From: an uncultured Mycobacteriales bacterium
GTDB lineage: Bacteria; Actinomycetota; Actinomycetes; Mycobacteriales; CADCTP01
Reading direction: 5' to 3'
DNA length: 33,007 nucleotides
NCBI GenBank assembly: GCA_902805565.1
Contig: CADCTP010000329.1
Location: 1-33,007, forward strand
The translations under genes were made by a program, and so were the position numbers. The notes under the pieces were generated by a model, which did not search any database, was not told where the DNA came from, and was given only the letters and a program-made list of their open reading frames with translations. Shown piece by piece: positions 7,558-15,270 of the stretch. The stretch's first letter is position 1. Every line of letters begins with the position of its first letter.

Positions 7558-8574
7558 TCAGGGTGCCTCGGTGCGGTCGGCGCGGGCCGGCGTGGCCGCG
7601 CGCCGGGTGGTCAGGTACTCCTCGAAGTCCCAGGTCTCCAGGAAGCGCTCGGCCGCCGACCGGCCCGACTCGTACAGCCGGGCGGCGGTGGCGGCGGTGA
7701 GGTCGAAGTCGGTCGAGCGGACCATCGACGTGTCGACGAAGATCGTGCGGCGGAGCACGTCCGGCCGGTTGAGGTGCATGCGGTCGTAGAAGCCGGTCAT
7801 CGTGGACAGCATCGCCCGGGACAGGCTGACCACGCCCCGCACCTCGTTGACCGCCGGCGCGTTCCGCGCGGACAGCTTGATCCCGAAGGTGGGCCACCGC
7901 GGCTGCTGGCCGTCGGTCCGGTCGAAGGCGTCGACCGGGAAGTTCGACAGCATGCCGCCGTCGACCAGCCAGGCCCGCCCGCCGTTGAGCTTGTCGGCAC
8001 AGCGGGCCGGGACGAAGAAGTACGGGATCGCCATCGACGCGCGGACGGCGTCGGCGACCGGCATCCCGTCCGGATCCATCCCGAACCTCGTCCGGTACGC
8101 GTACGGCAGCCGCACCAGCTCGCCCTGGGTGAGGTCGGACGCCATCGCGACGAACCGGAAGCCGCGGTCGGGATCCCGCAGCGCGGCGTCCGCGCCGGCG
8201 TCGGCCAGTCGCAGGTCGGCGAAGGTGTGGACGTCCCGCTCGGCCAGCATGTCGCTGACCCAGGAGCGCAGGTGGTCCCCGCGGCACCAGCCCTTGCGCA
8301 GCACGACCTGCGCGACCATCCCGGGCAGCAGGAGCCGGCCGAGCAGCGGCGGGTCCTGGAACCGCCGGTAGTCCAGGCCGTGCATCATCTCCTGGAGCCG
8401 GGTGGCCGGCGTGCCGGCCGCCACCAGGGCCCCGACGATGGCCCCGGCCGAGGTGCCGGCGACCTTGTGGAACCGGTAGCCCCGCTCCTCGAGCACCGAG
8501 ATCGCCCCCACCAGCGCGATCCCCTTCACCCCGCCGCCCTCGAGCACCAGGTCGGCGTCCGCCACCTTCGCCAT
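7558..8574 (-). CDS. Patatin-like phospholipase/acylhydrolase
   Basis: This protein of about 338 residues carries the patatin signatures in order: the oxyanion motif GGGVKGIA near residue 14, the nucleophile elbow GTSAG near residue 40, and the catalytic Asp motif DGG (LVDGGMLSNFPVD) near residue 205. Patatins use a Ser-Asp dyad to hydrolyse acyl chains from phospholipids. No signal peptide is seen, so it is probably cytoplasmic or peripheral. The ATG at 8574 is chosen because GAGGGGG lies just upstream; an in-frame ATG at 8616 has no such site. It lies downstream of lanD on the same strand but beyond a strong hairpin, so it is probably not part of the lanthipeptide operon. Confidence 0.88.
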   Translation of the reverse strand: MAKVADADLVLEGGGVKGIALVGAISVLEERGYRFHKVAGTSAGAIVGALVAAGTPATRLQEMMHGLDYRRFQDPPLLGRLLLPGMVAQVVLRKGWCRGDHLRSWVSDMLAERDVHTFADLRLADAGADAALRDPDRGFRFVAMASDLTQGELVRLPYAYRTRFGMDPDGMPVADAVRASMAIPYFFVPARCADKLNGGRAWLVDGGMLSNFPVDAFDRTDGQQPRWPTFGIKLSARNAPAVNEVRGVVSLSRAMLSTMTGFYDRMHLNRPDVLRRTIFVDTSMVRSTDFDLTAATAARLYESGRSAAERFLETWDFEEYLTTRRAATPARADRTEAP

Positions 8575-8690
8575 GTCCGCCCCCTCGAACGGTCGCCGGC
8601 CCTGGTCGGCCGACATGAAAAGGAGGCGGCGGGAGCCGGCTGAGATACACGGCTGTCGCGTCGGACGGGCCCGGGTCCGGTCGGGCGACG

Positions 8691-8730
8691 CCGGCGGCGG
8701 CCGGCCCGACGGTGGGCCGGCCGCCGCCGG
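8691..8730 (-). terminator. Strong hairpin at the end of the lanthipeptide operon
   Basis: Perfect 17-bp arms (8691-8707 and 8714-8730) flank a 6-base loop, and the repeat abuts the lanD stop codon. No T-run follows, as is common for actinobacterial terminators. Shorter outward complementary blocks (GGTCCGG at 8674-8680 and CCGGACC at 8742-8748) could extend the structure. Confidence 0.7.
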
Positions 8731-9306
8731 TCAGCCGGGGCCCGGACCGGCGCGGCGGGTGCGGGTGACCTCCCGGAGCAGCTCCACGGCCAGGGCCGGC
8801 GGCGGCATGGTGGCACCCGGGGTGACCTCGCCGGTGGCGACCTCGAAGCCGGGGCCGGCGACGGGGTCCACCACGACGTGCCCGTCCTCGCGGAGCGTGG
8901 CGACGTTGCGCCGCACGGCCGGGTTGTCCCACATCCGCGGGTTCATGTTGGGGAAGAAGACGATGCCCGGCTCGGCGGCGAGGATGGCCGCGGTCAGCGG
9001 GGACGGCGCGGCCCCGCGGGCGGCGTCGGCCAGGACGTTCGCCGAGGCGGGCAGCACGGTGAAGACCGAGGCCCACTGCGGCAGCACGACGTGCGCCGCC
9101 CGCCGGGCGGCGGGGGAGTCGGACGCGATCACCTCGTCGCAGAACAGCGCCAGCGTCTCGGCCGGCACCATCCGCTCCGCCGCCGCCGAGGTCACCACCT
9201 TGACCTCGGCGCCGAGCCGCACCTTCATCTCCAACAGGTACTGACACACCGAGACCACGCCGATGGAGCCGGAGACGCCCACCAGCACCCGCTCGACGCC
9301 GGTCAC
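8731..9306 (-). CDS. lanD: LanD-type peptidyl-cysteine decarboxylase (HFCD flavoprotein)
   Basis: This protein of about 191 residues belongs to the homo-oligomeric flavin-containing cysteine decarboxylases, with EpiD and MibD as models. Visible motifs are the N-terminal flavin-binding VGVSGSIG (residues 9-16), an active-site His (H72 in AAHVVLP), the PASAN motif (86-90) and the substrate-clamp motif PNMNPRMW (119-126). EpiD-type enzymes oxidatively decarboxylate the C-terminal Cys of a lanthipeptide precursor to an ene-thiol, which then closes an AviCys or AviMeCys ring. The motifs also occur in the CoA enzyme CoaC, but stand-alone size, cluster position and a precursor ending in Cys favour LanD. 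The GTG start overlaps the lanT stop (GTGA). It is the last gene before the terminator hairpin. Confidence 0.9.
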   Translation of the reverse strand: MTGVERVLVGVSGSIGVVSVCQYLLEMKVRLGAEVKVVTSAAAERMVPAETLALFCDEVIASDSPAARRAAHVVLPQWASVFTVLPASANVLADAARGAAPSPLTAAILAAEPGIVFFPNMNPRMWDNPAVRRNVATLREDGHVVVDPVAGPGFEVATGEVTPGATMPPPALAVELLREVTRTRRAGPGPG

Positions 9307-11462
9307 TTGCCCGCCAGGGAACGGTCGGACACCAGCTGGGTCTCCACCAGGGTCCGGTAGCGCCCGTCCCGGTCGAGCAGTTCCTCGTGCGTGCCGACCT
9401 CGACCACCTGGCCCTGGTGCAGGACGAGGATCAGGTCGGCGTCCTGCACGGTGCTCAGCCGGTGGGCGATGACGATCCGGGTGCACCGCAGCGGCCGCAG
9501 GTTGTCCTCCACCCGGCGTTCGGTCTCCGAGTCGAGGTGGCTGGTCGCCTCGTCCAGGAAGAGGATCGCCGGCCGGGCGGCGAGGGCGCGGGCCAGCGCC
9601 AGCCGCTGCCGCTGCCCGCCGGACAGCGCGTTGCCGCCCTCGCCCACGTACGTCCCGTAGCCCATGGGCATCGCGGCGATGTCGTCGTGGATGGCCGCCG
9701 CCCGCGCCGCCTCCTCCACCGCCTCCTGCGGCAGGTCGGTCTGGTGCAGCGCGATGGCGTTGCGGATCGACCCGCTGAACAGGAACGGCTCCTGGAGCAC
9801 CACGCCCATCCGGCGCCGTACGGCCGGCAGGTCGTACTGCTCGAGCGGGACGCCGTCCAGCAGGATCCGGCCGCCGCTGGTGGCGTACAGGCCGATCATC
9901 AGCTTGCCCAGCGTGCTCTTGCCGGCGCCGGTGTGGCCGACCAGCGCGACCTTCTGCCCCGGCTGGACGTCCACCGTCACGCCGGACACCGCCAGCGGGC
10001 CGCCGGTGGAGTACCGGAAGGAGACGTCCTCCAGGGTCAGCCGGCCGGTCAGCCGCTCGGGCACCAGCGACCCGGACCGCTCCGGGTCGGCGTCGACGAC
10101 GTCCTGCACCCGGCCGAACTCGGTCTGCAGGATCTGGATCTGCTCGACGCTGTCCATCAGCGAGTTGGCCGGCTGCAGGAACGCCGTGGCCACCGCGACC
10201 AGCGCGAGCGCGGTGCCGACCGTCATCGAGCCGGACAGCGCGAGCGCCGCCGCGAGCCAGATCAGCCCGAGGCTGGACACCGCGGTGATCGCGCCGAGCA
10301 GCCCGTCGTTGAGGGCCCGCAGCCGCTCGTTGCGCACGGAGATCGCCAGCTGCTGCCGGTAGAGCGTGCGCCAGCGGCCGAACGCGCTCTCCTCGGCCCC
10401 GGACGCCTTCACGGTGGCCACGCCGACCAGGACCTGGGACACGAAGCCCTGGGTCTGGCCGTTGGCGACCAGGTCGCGGGCCATCAGCTCGCGCAGCGGC
10501 CGGTAGAAGGTCAGCACCACGGCCAGCCGCAGCAGGCTCGCCAGCACGGCCAGCAGCGCGAACGGCGGCGAGATCGCCAGCAGCACGACCAGGTAGCCGA
10601 TCACCAGGCCGCCGTCCAGGACGGTCGCCACCAGCCGGCCGGTGACGACCTTGCGGATCGTGAGGGTGCTCTCGATCCGGGTCAGCAGGTCGCCGGACAG
10701 CCGCCGCTGGAAGAACGCGTACGGCAGGGAGAGCAGGTGCCCGACGAAGTCGGAGCCGAGCCGCTCGTCCATCCGCGCCTGCAGGCCGGCCACCATGAGG
10801 CCCCGGACGAGCAGCAGGACGGCCTGGGTCACCGCGACCGCGGCGATGCCCGCGGCCAGCAGCGGCAGCAGGTCGGTCCGGCCGTCCGGGATCACCTCGT
10901 CCACGATGACCTTGGTCAGCCCGGCCGGGATCAGCCCGGCCACCTGCAGCAGCAGGCTCATCCCGGCGACGAGGGCGAGCGTGCCGGGGGCGACGGCGAT
11001 CAGGCGGCGCAGGAACGCGCCGAGCGTCGCGGTCGGGCGGTAGTCCCCGGGCCGGAACGGCGCGGCCGGGACCAGCTCCAGCACGTGCCCGGAGTAGCCC
11101 TTGGTGAAGTCGTCCATGCTCATCCGCCGGCGCCCGCCGGCCGGGTCCACGATCCGGACCCGGCGCTCGGACATCCGCTCCACCACGACGTAGTGGTCGC
11201 CCTGCCAGTGCGCGATCAGCGGGAGGGCGAGGTCGGCGAGCATGGCCGGGGGCAGGCGCAGGCTGCGGCCCTCCATGCCGAAGCCCTCGGCGGCCTCCCG
11301 CAGCCGGCGCAGCGACGCGCCGTCCCGGCCGGAGCCGACCGCCTCCCGCACCTCCCGCATCGGGACCCGCCGCCCGTACGCGTGCAGCACCATCGTGACG
11401 CACGCCGCCCCGCAGTCCGGGGCGCTGGCCTGGCTGACGACCGGCACCCGGCCCCGGCTCAC
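9303..11462 (-). CDS. lanT: LanT: bifunctional C39 peptidase / ABC exporter for the lanthipeptide
   Basis: This 719-residue protein has three parts. The N-terminal C39 peptidase (about 1-130) has catalytic Cys17 (APDCGAAC), the oxyanion-hole Gln11, His90 (GDHYVVVE) and Asp106 (VDPAGG). A six-helix exporter domain spans about 150-430. The C-terminal ATPase has Walker A (GHTGAGKST), Q-loop (LQEPFLFSGS), signature (LSGGQRQRLALARA) and Walker B with DEATS. Such proteins cut the leader after a double-glycine-type site and export the modified core across the membrane. All catalytic residues are present, so it should be active. Its GTG start overlaps the lanM stop (GTGA), and its stop overlaps the lanD start, implying coupled synthesis of all three. 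Confidence 0.95.
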   Translation of the reverse strand: MSRGRVPVVSQASAPDCGAACVTMVLHAYGRRVPMREVREAVGSGRDGASLRRLREAAEGFGMEGRSLRLPPAMLADLALPLIAHWQGDHYVVVERMSERRVRIVDPAGGRRRMSMDDFTKGYSGHVLELVPAAPFRPGDYRPTATLGAFLRRLIAVAPGTLALVAGMSLLLQVAGLIPAGLTKVIVDEVIPDGRTDLLPLLAAGIAAVAVTQAVLLLVRGLMVAGLQARMDERLGSDFVGHLLSLPYAFFQRRLSGDLLTRIESTLTIRKVVTGRLVATVLDGGLVIGYLVVLLAISPPFALLAVLASLLRLAVVLTFYRPLRELMARDLVANGQTQGFVSQVLVGVATVKASGAEESAFGRWRTLYRQQLAISVRNERLRALNDGLLGAITAVSSLGLIWLAAALALSGSMTVGTALALVAVATAFLQPANSLMDSVEQIQILQTEFGRVQDVVDADPERSGSLVPERLTGRLTLEDVSFRYSTGGPLAVSGVTVDVQPGQKVALVGHTGAGKSTLGKLMIGLYATSGGRILLDGVPLEQYDLPAVRRRMGVVLQEPFLFSGSIRNAIALHQTDLPQEAVEEAARAAAIHDDIAAMPMGYGTYVGEGGNALSGGQRQRLALARALAARPAILFLDEATSHLDSETERRVEDNLRPLRCTRIVIAHRLSTVQDADLILVLHQGQVVEVGTHEELLDRDGRYRTLVETQLVSDRSLAGK

Positions 11463-14400
11463 GACCGGCCCTCACCCGGGACCGTGACCGGGTCCAGCAG
11501 CAGCAGGGACGGCATCTCGTCCGGGGCGGCGAGCCGGAGCAGCTGGTAGCCCATGCCGGCCATCCCGATCATGAAGCTGGGACTCGGGATCGGCAGCGGC
11601 AGCGCGGCCGGCCAGCCCAGCAGCCCGCCGGCGTCGACCGTCTCGGCGACGAGCCGTGGCAGCTGTTCCCGGGCGGTCCGGTCGCCGAGCACCCGGGCGG
11701 CCTGCAGCACGGTCTCCAGGTTCCCCAGGTCCCCGTGGCAGGCCGACAGCGTGGCGCCGAAGCCGTCGCGCAGCGTGGCCCGCAGCGCGAGCACCGCCTC
11801 CTCCTCCACCCGGGGGTCGGCGCCGCCCAGGTGGTCCAGCAGCGCGATCCGGGCCAGCCCGATGCCGGGCGCGCCGTGGCACCAGGCGACCACCTCCACC
11901 GGCTCGCCGCCCGCGCCCTGGCCGAGCAGCGCGGGGTCGCGCAGGTCCCGCCACGTGCCGGTGACCGGGTCGAAGGTGCCCCGCTCGTACGCCAGCGACG
12001 CCAGCGCCCCGTCCCGGAAGTCGGACCGGCCGGTGGCCGCGGCGAGCCGGCCGAGCGCGAGGGAGAAGCCGGAGGCGCCGTGGGACAGGCCGCCCAGCGG
12101 CACCTCCGGGCTGATGCCGGTGGTCCAGCCGATGCCGTCGCCGGCCGGCACCGACCGGGCCAGCAGGTGCTCCCCGGCCGCCACCGCGACGCCGAGCGCG
12201 CCGGTGGGGTCCTCGACCGCCCCGGCCACCGCCAGCCCGGCCAGCGCCAGGCCGGCCGCGCCGCCGACGACGTCGAGCACGGTGTCGGCGGCGATCCCGG
12301 CCCGCGCGGCGGCGAGCTCCGCCTCGGCCCGGGCCAGCAGGTCCGGCTCCCGCCACAGCATGCCGAGGCGGGCCAGCACGACGGCCACCCCGGCGTGCCC
12401 GGCGAAGAAGCCGCCCGGCAGCCCCTCCGGCGGCGTCCCGTCCAGCTGGGCCAGCATCGCCTCCGCCGCGGAGCGGGCGGTGTCGGTGTGCCGGTCCTCC
12501 CCGGTGAGCCGCCCCAGCTCGGCCAGGAACAGGGCGATGCCGGGCAGGCCGCCGTAGACGTCCAGGAAGGCGGGGCCCGCGCTCCACGCGCCCCGCTCGC
12601 CCATCTGCATCACCAGCCAGCTCAGCCCCTGGCGTTCGGGCAGGGCGCTGGCGCGGATGCGGTCGCCGAGGTCGCCGGCGACCCGGAGCAGGTCCGGCGG
12701 CGACGCGGCCGGCCGGGCCACCGGTGCGGCCCCGGGCCCGGCCGGGGAGCGGGCGCCGGCCGGGAGGGCCGCGGGGCGGCCGGCGGCCAGCGTGGCGAAG
12801 GAGCCGCGCAGCAGCCACAGCTGCCGGGCCAGGTCGTCCTCGCCGAGCGCGGCGATCCGCTCCCGGATCAGCTCGGCGGCCGGCCGGCGCAGCGCGTCGA
12901 CCAGTGAGCCGCCGGTGCCGGACTCCAGCGTGTGGGAGTGCACGGTCGTGGTGAACACCGGGATGTCGCCGCGCAGCAGGTCGACCTGCTCGGCCGGGAT
13001 CACCGTGGCCAGCTGCTCGTTGCGGCGCACGCCGGACCACAGCAGGTCCAGGTGCCGCTGCCGGTCGGCGTGGTCGCGCAGCAGCCACGGGTGGCTGCCC
13101 TCGTACAGCAGGCTGGCGTAGGTCGCGGTCGGCCGGACGATGACCCGCAGCGGCGCGCCGGCGAACCGGTCCAGCACCAGGGTCTCCAGCTCGTCCCGGA
13201 CGGCCAGCAGAGCGCGGTACGTGCTGAGGAAGCCGTGCTCGAGCCGGGCCAGGTGCTCGACGGGGGAGACCTCGGGCCGGCCGGGGATGCTCGGGCGGTG
13301 CCGGTCGGCCACCGGGACGGGCTGGTGCTCGTGCACCACCCGGATCTCATCGGTCCCGTCGCCGGTCACGGTCGGGACCGGCATCGGCGTCTGCTGGCCG
13401 CCCGCGGCGCCGATGCCGCTGAGGTCCAGGCCGGCGAGGGCGCCGCCGAGGAAGGCCGGCGAGGGGAGCAGGCCGCTGCGCAGCACCGAGCGGACCAGCG
13501 TCTGCGCGGCGGCCCGGATCGGCCCGTCGGTCATCCCGGCCAGCTCCGGCTGCAGCACCGACTCCAGGTCCAGCAGCACCGGGTGCGGGCCGGCCGCCAC
13601 CAGGTTCTCCGAGTGCAGGTCGGTCGCCTGCAGCAGGTAGAGCACGGCGACCAGGGCGCCGTGCCGCTCGTAGAAGTCGCCGGCCTCCGCCTCGGAGGAG
13701 CAGGGTGCGCCGGCGACGAACTCCTGCCACCCGTACCGGCCGTGGTCCAGCGACCGCGGCACGCGCAGCTCCGGGGTGATCCCGCGCCGGCCCAGCTCGG
13801 CGAGCAGCTCGGCGAACCGGACGTCCAGGGTGAGCGACCGCGGCTTGTAGACCACCCGGGCGCCGGAGGCGAAGCCGAGGATGGTGACCCGGCGGCCGCC
13901 CCGGTGCGGGTCGCCGGTCGGCGTCACCTCGACCAGCCGGTCGCCCGGCTCGACGCCGAGCCCGGCCAGGACGGCCCGGTCGGCCCGGAGCCGGGACAGC
14001 AGCTCGGTGACCGCCGCGTGCCACCGGTCGGTGCGCTCGACCAGGTCCCGGGCCAGGACCGGGTACTCGGCGAGCAGGTCGGCGACCCGGTCCGGCTCGG
14101 ACAGCCGGGCCAGCACCGCGCGGAAGCGTTCGGCCGGGTCCCCGTCGGCCGTCCCGTCGGCCGCCATGTCCAGGCGGGCGATGTTGATCTCGAGGATGAG
14201 GGTCCGCTGGGCGGTGAGCACCAGCAGCCCGGTGAGGTCGCCGAGCAGCGCCGGCAGCAGGCCGTCCCCGTCCACCTCCGCGCCGGACAGCAGCAGCGCC
14301 GAGCGGAGCCGGGTCGCCTCCTGCACCACGAACGGCAGCAGCGGCCGGGCGAAGTGGGCCCAGCCGGCGTCGAGGTCGGCCGCGCCCGGGGGCGCCTCGG

Positions 14401-14749
14401 AGCGGACCTCCACCCCGTTGTCCGCCAGGTCGCCGCTGTCCAGGATCTCCCGGAGCCGGCGGGTCCAGTCGGGCTCCGGCCCGGGCGGCGCCGCGGCGTC
14501 CAGCAGCCGGGCCAGCTCCGCCTCGGTCAGGCCGGCCGCCGCCAGCCGCTGCCCCCAGTAGGCGTCGTCGTCGAACGGTGCCTGCGCCCGCCAGGCCGCC
14601 AGCTTCCGGGCGGCGTCCGGGGACGGCCCATCGGCAGCGGCGGCCGGCCAACCGGCCCGTTCGGCCAGGGTGGCCGCGCGCGCCCACGCCTGCCGCTCCG
14701 GCCGGGTCCGGTCCTCCCCGATCGGGTCGGCCGTGTCGATGCTGCTCAT
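11459..14749 (-). CDS. lanM: LanM: class II lanthipeptide synthetase (dehydratase-cyclase)
   Basis: This 1096-residue enzyme has the standard LanM layout. The N-terminal kinase-like dehydratase domain shows VVYKPR (Lys302), TDLHSEN (Asp377, His379, Asn382) and LDLESVL (Asp394, Glu396), used to phosphorylate and eliminate Ser/Thr hydroxyls. A further conserved block, VRPTATYASLL, lies near 538. The C-terminal LanC-like cyclase begins near 700 with GLPGIALFL and has LSHGASG (His890). Its zinc ligands are Cys957 (WCHGAPG) and Cys1004-His1005 (SACHGDLGN). It would dehydrate core Ser/Thr and add Cys thiols to form (methyl)lanthionines. The ATG is set by GAGGAG a few bases upstream. It lies 91 bp after lanA, separated by a hairpin. 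Confidence 0.96.
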   Translation of the reverse strand: MSSIDTADPIGEDRTRPERQAWARAATLAERAGWPAAAADGPSPDAARKLAAWRAQAPFDDDAYWGQRLAAAGLTEAELARLLDAAAPPGPEPDWTRRLREILDSGDLADNGVEVRSEAPPGAADLDAGWAHFARPLLPFVVQEATRLRSALLLSGAEVDGDGLLPALLGDLTGLLVLTAQRTLILEINIARLDMAADGTADGDPAERFRAVLARLSEPDRVADLLAEYPVLARDLVERTDRWHAAVTELLSRLRADRAVLAGLGVEPGDRLVEVTPTGDPHRGGRRVTILGFASGARVVYKPRSLTLDVRFAELLAELGRRGITPELRVPRSLDHGRYGWQEFVAGAPCSSEAEAGDFYERHGALVAVLYLLQATDLHSENLVAAGPHPVLLDLESVLQPELAGMTDGPIRAAAQTLVRSVLRSGLLPSPAFLGGALAGLDLSGIGAAGGQQTPMPVPTVTGDGTDEIRVVHEHQPVPVADRHRPSIPGRPEVSPVEHLARLEHGFLSTYRALLAVRDELETLVLDRFAGAPLRVIVRPTATYASLLYEGSHPWLLRDHADRQRHLDLLWSGVRRNEQLATVIPAEQVDLLRGDIPVFTTTVHSHTLESGTGGSLVDALRRPAAELIRERIAALGEDDLARQLWLLRGSFATLAAGRPAALPAGARSPAGPGAAPVARPAASPPDLLRVAGDLGDRIRASALPERQGLSWLVMQMGERGAWSAGPAFLDVYGGLPGIALFLAELGRLTGEDRHTDTARSAAEAMLAQLDGTPPEGLPGGFFAGHAGVAVVLARLGMLWREPDLLARAEAELAAARAGIAADTVLDVVGGAAGLALAGLAVAGAVEDPTGALGVAVAAGEHLLARSVPAGDGIGWTTGISPEVPLGGLSHGASGFSLALGRLAAATGRSDFRDGALASLAYERGTFDPVTGTWRDLRDPALLGQGAGGEPVEVVAWCHGAPGIGLARIALLDHLGGADPRVEEEAVLALRATLRDGFGATLSACHGDLGNLETVLQAARVLGDRTAREQLPRLVAETVDAGGLLGWPAALPLPIPSPSFMIGMAGMGYQLLRLAAPDEMPSLLLLDPVTVPGEGRS

Positions 14750-14778
14750 CGTCTCCTCGCCTCCTGGGACAGGGCGGA

Positions 14779-14815
14779 CCGGTGGGAGCCCGGGGTGTCC
14801 GCGGGCTCCCACCGG
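14779..14815 (-). terminator. Hairpin between lanA and lanM, probable attenuator
   Basis: Perfect 14-bp arms (14779-14792 and 14802-14815) with a 9-base loop lie entirely within the 91-bp lanA-lanM gap. No T-run follows. In lantibiotic operons a hairpin here commonly lets most transcripts end after the precursor gene, so peptide exceeds enzyme. That role is inferred from position. Confidence 0.65.
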
Positions 14816-14840
14816 CATCAGTGGTGCACCGTCACCGCAC

Positions 14841-15083
14841 TCAGCAGTACGGGCACAGCGGGATGGTCAGGAACAGCGCGCTGTAGTAGAACGGCGCGCA
14901 GGGCAGCGCGGTCGGGCAGGGAACGGTGCACGGGCCGGTCGGGAAGGCGCCGTTGACCTCGTCCTCCAGCATGGGAGCGATCTGACCCGCCGGGTTCGCC
15001 GGGATCAGCGCCTGCTCCTCCGCGCTCAGCGACCCGAAGTAGTCGGGGTCGCGCCACGCACGCGCCACGGTGCTCGTGGTCAT
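14841..15083 (-). CDS. lanA: LanA: mersacidin-type class II lanthipeptide precursor
   Basis: The 80-residue precursor has a leader (1-46) containing RAWRDPDYFGSLSAEE, then NPAG at 30-33, as in the mersacidin/lichenicidin leader family. It ends EDEVNGA, a GA-type site for C39 cleavage after Ala46. The predicted 34-residue core (47-80) has no charged residue, seven Pro and many aromatics. It holds five Cys (52, 56, 62, 77, 80) and five Ser/Thr (T49, T53, T58, S68, T73). Short ring units TGPC, TVPC and TALPC are followed by a hydrophobic stretch and a C-terminal LCPYC. The ATG has GAGAGGAA about six bases upstream. The neighbouring lanM, lanT and lanD supply modification, export and C-terminal decarboxylation. 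I do not recognise this core among characterised lanthipeptides. Confidence 0.93.
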   Translation of the reverse strand: MTTSTVARAWRDPDYFGSLSAEEQALIPANPAGQIAPMLEDEVNGAFPTGPCTVPCPTALPCAPFYYSALFLTIPLCPYC

Positions 15084-15159
15084 GATGGTTCCTCTCGTCG
15101 GATGTCGGATGGGGACGGCGGCCTGGCCAAGGGCCGCACGCCGGGACCGCGGTCGTCGC

Positions 15160-15179
15160 TCCCGCCGCCGGCGGCGGGA
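15160..15179. promoter_or_regulatory. 20-bp perfect palindrome upstream of lanA
   Basis: The palindrome (half-site TCCCGCCGCC) lies 76 bp before the lanA start in the 187-bp gap after the PucR-type gene. It could be an operator, a terminator for the upstream regulator, or a leader-RNA hairpin. No convincing -10/-35 pair can be placed around it, so its role is undecided. Confidence 0.45.
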
Positions 15180-15270
15180 ACGTCCTCAGCCAACCGGCCC
15201 AGCCCGGGCAGGGCCATCCGCGTACGGGAAGGTCTGACCGAACCGTTGTCCAGCTGGGCAAGCCGCCCGG

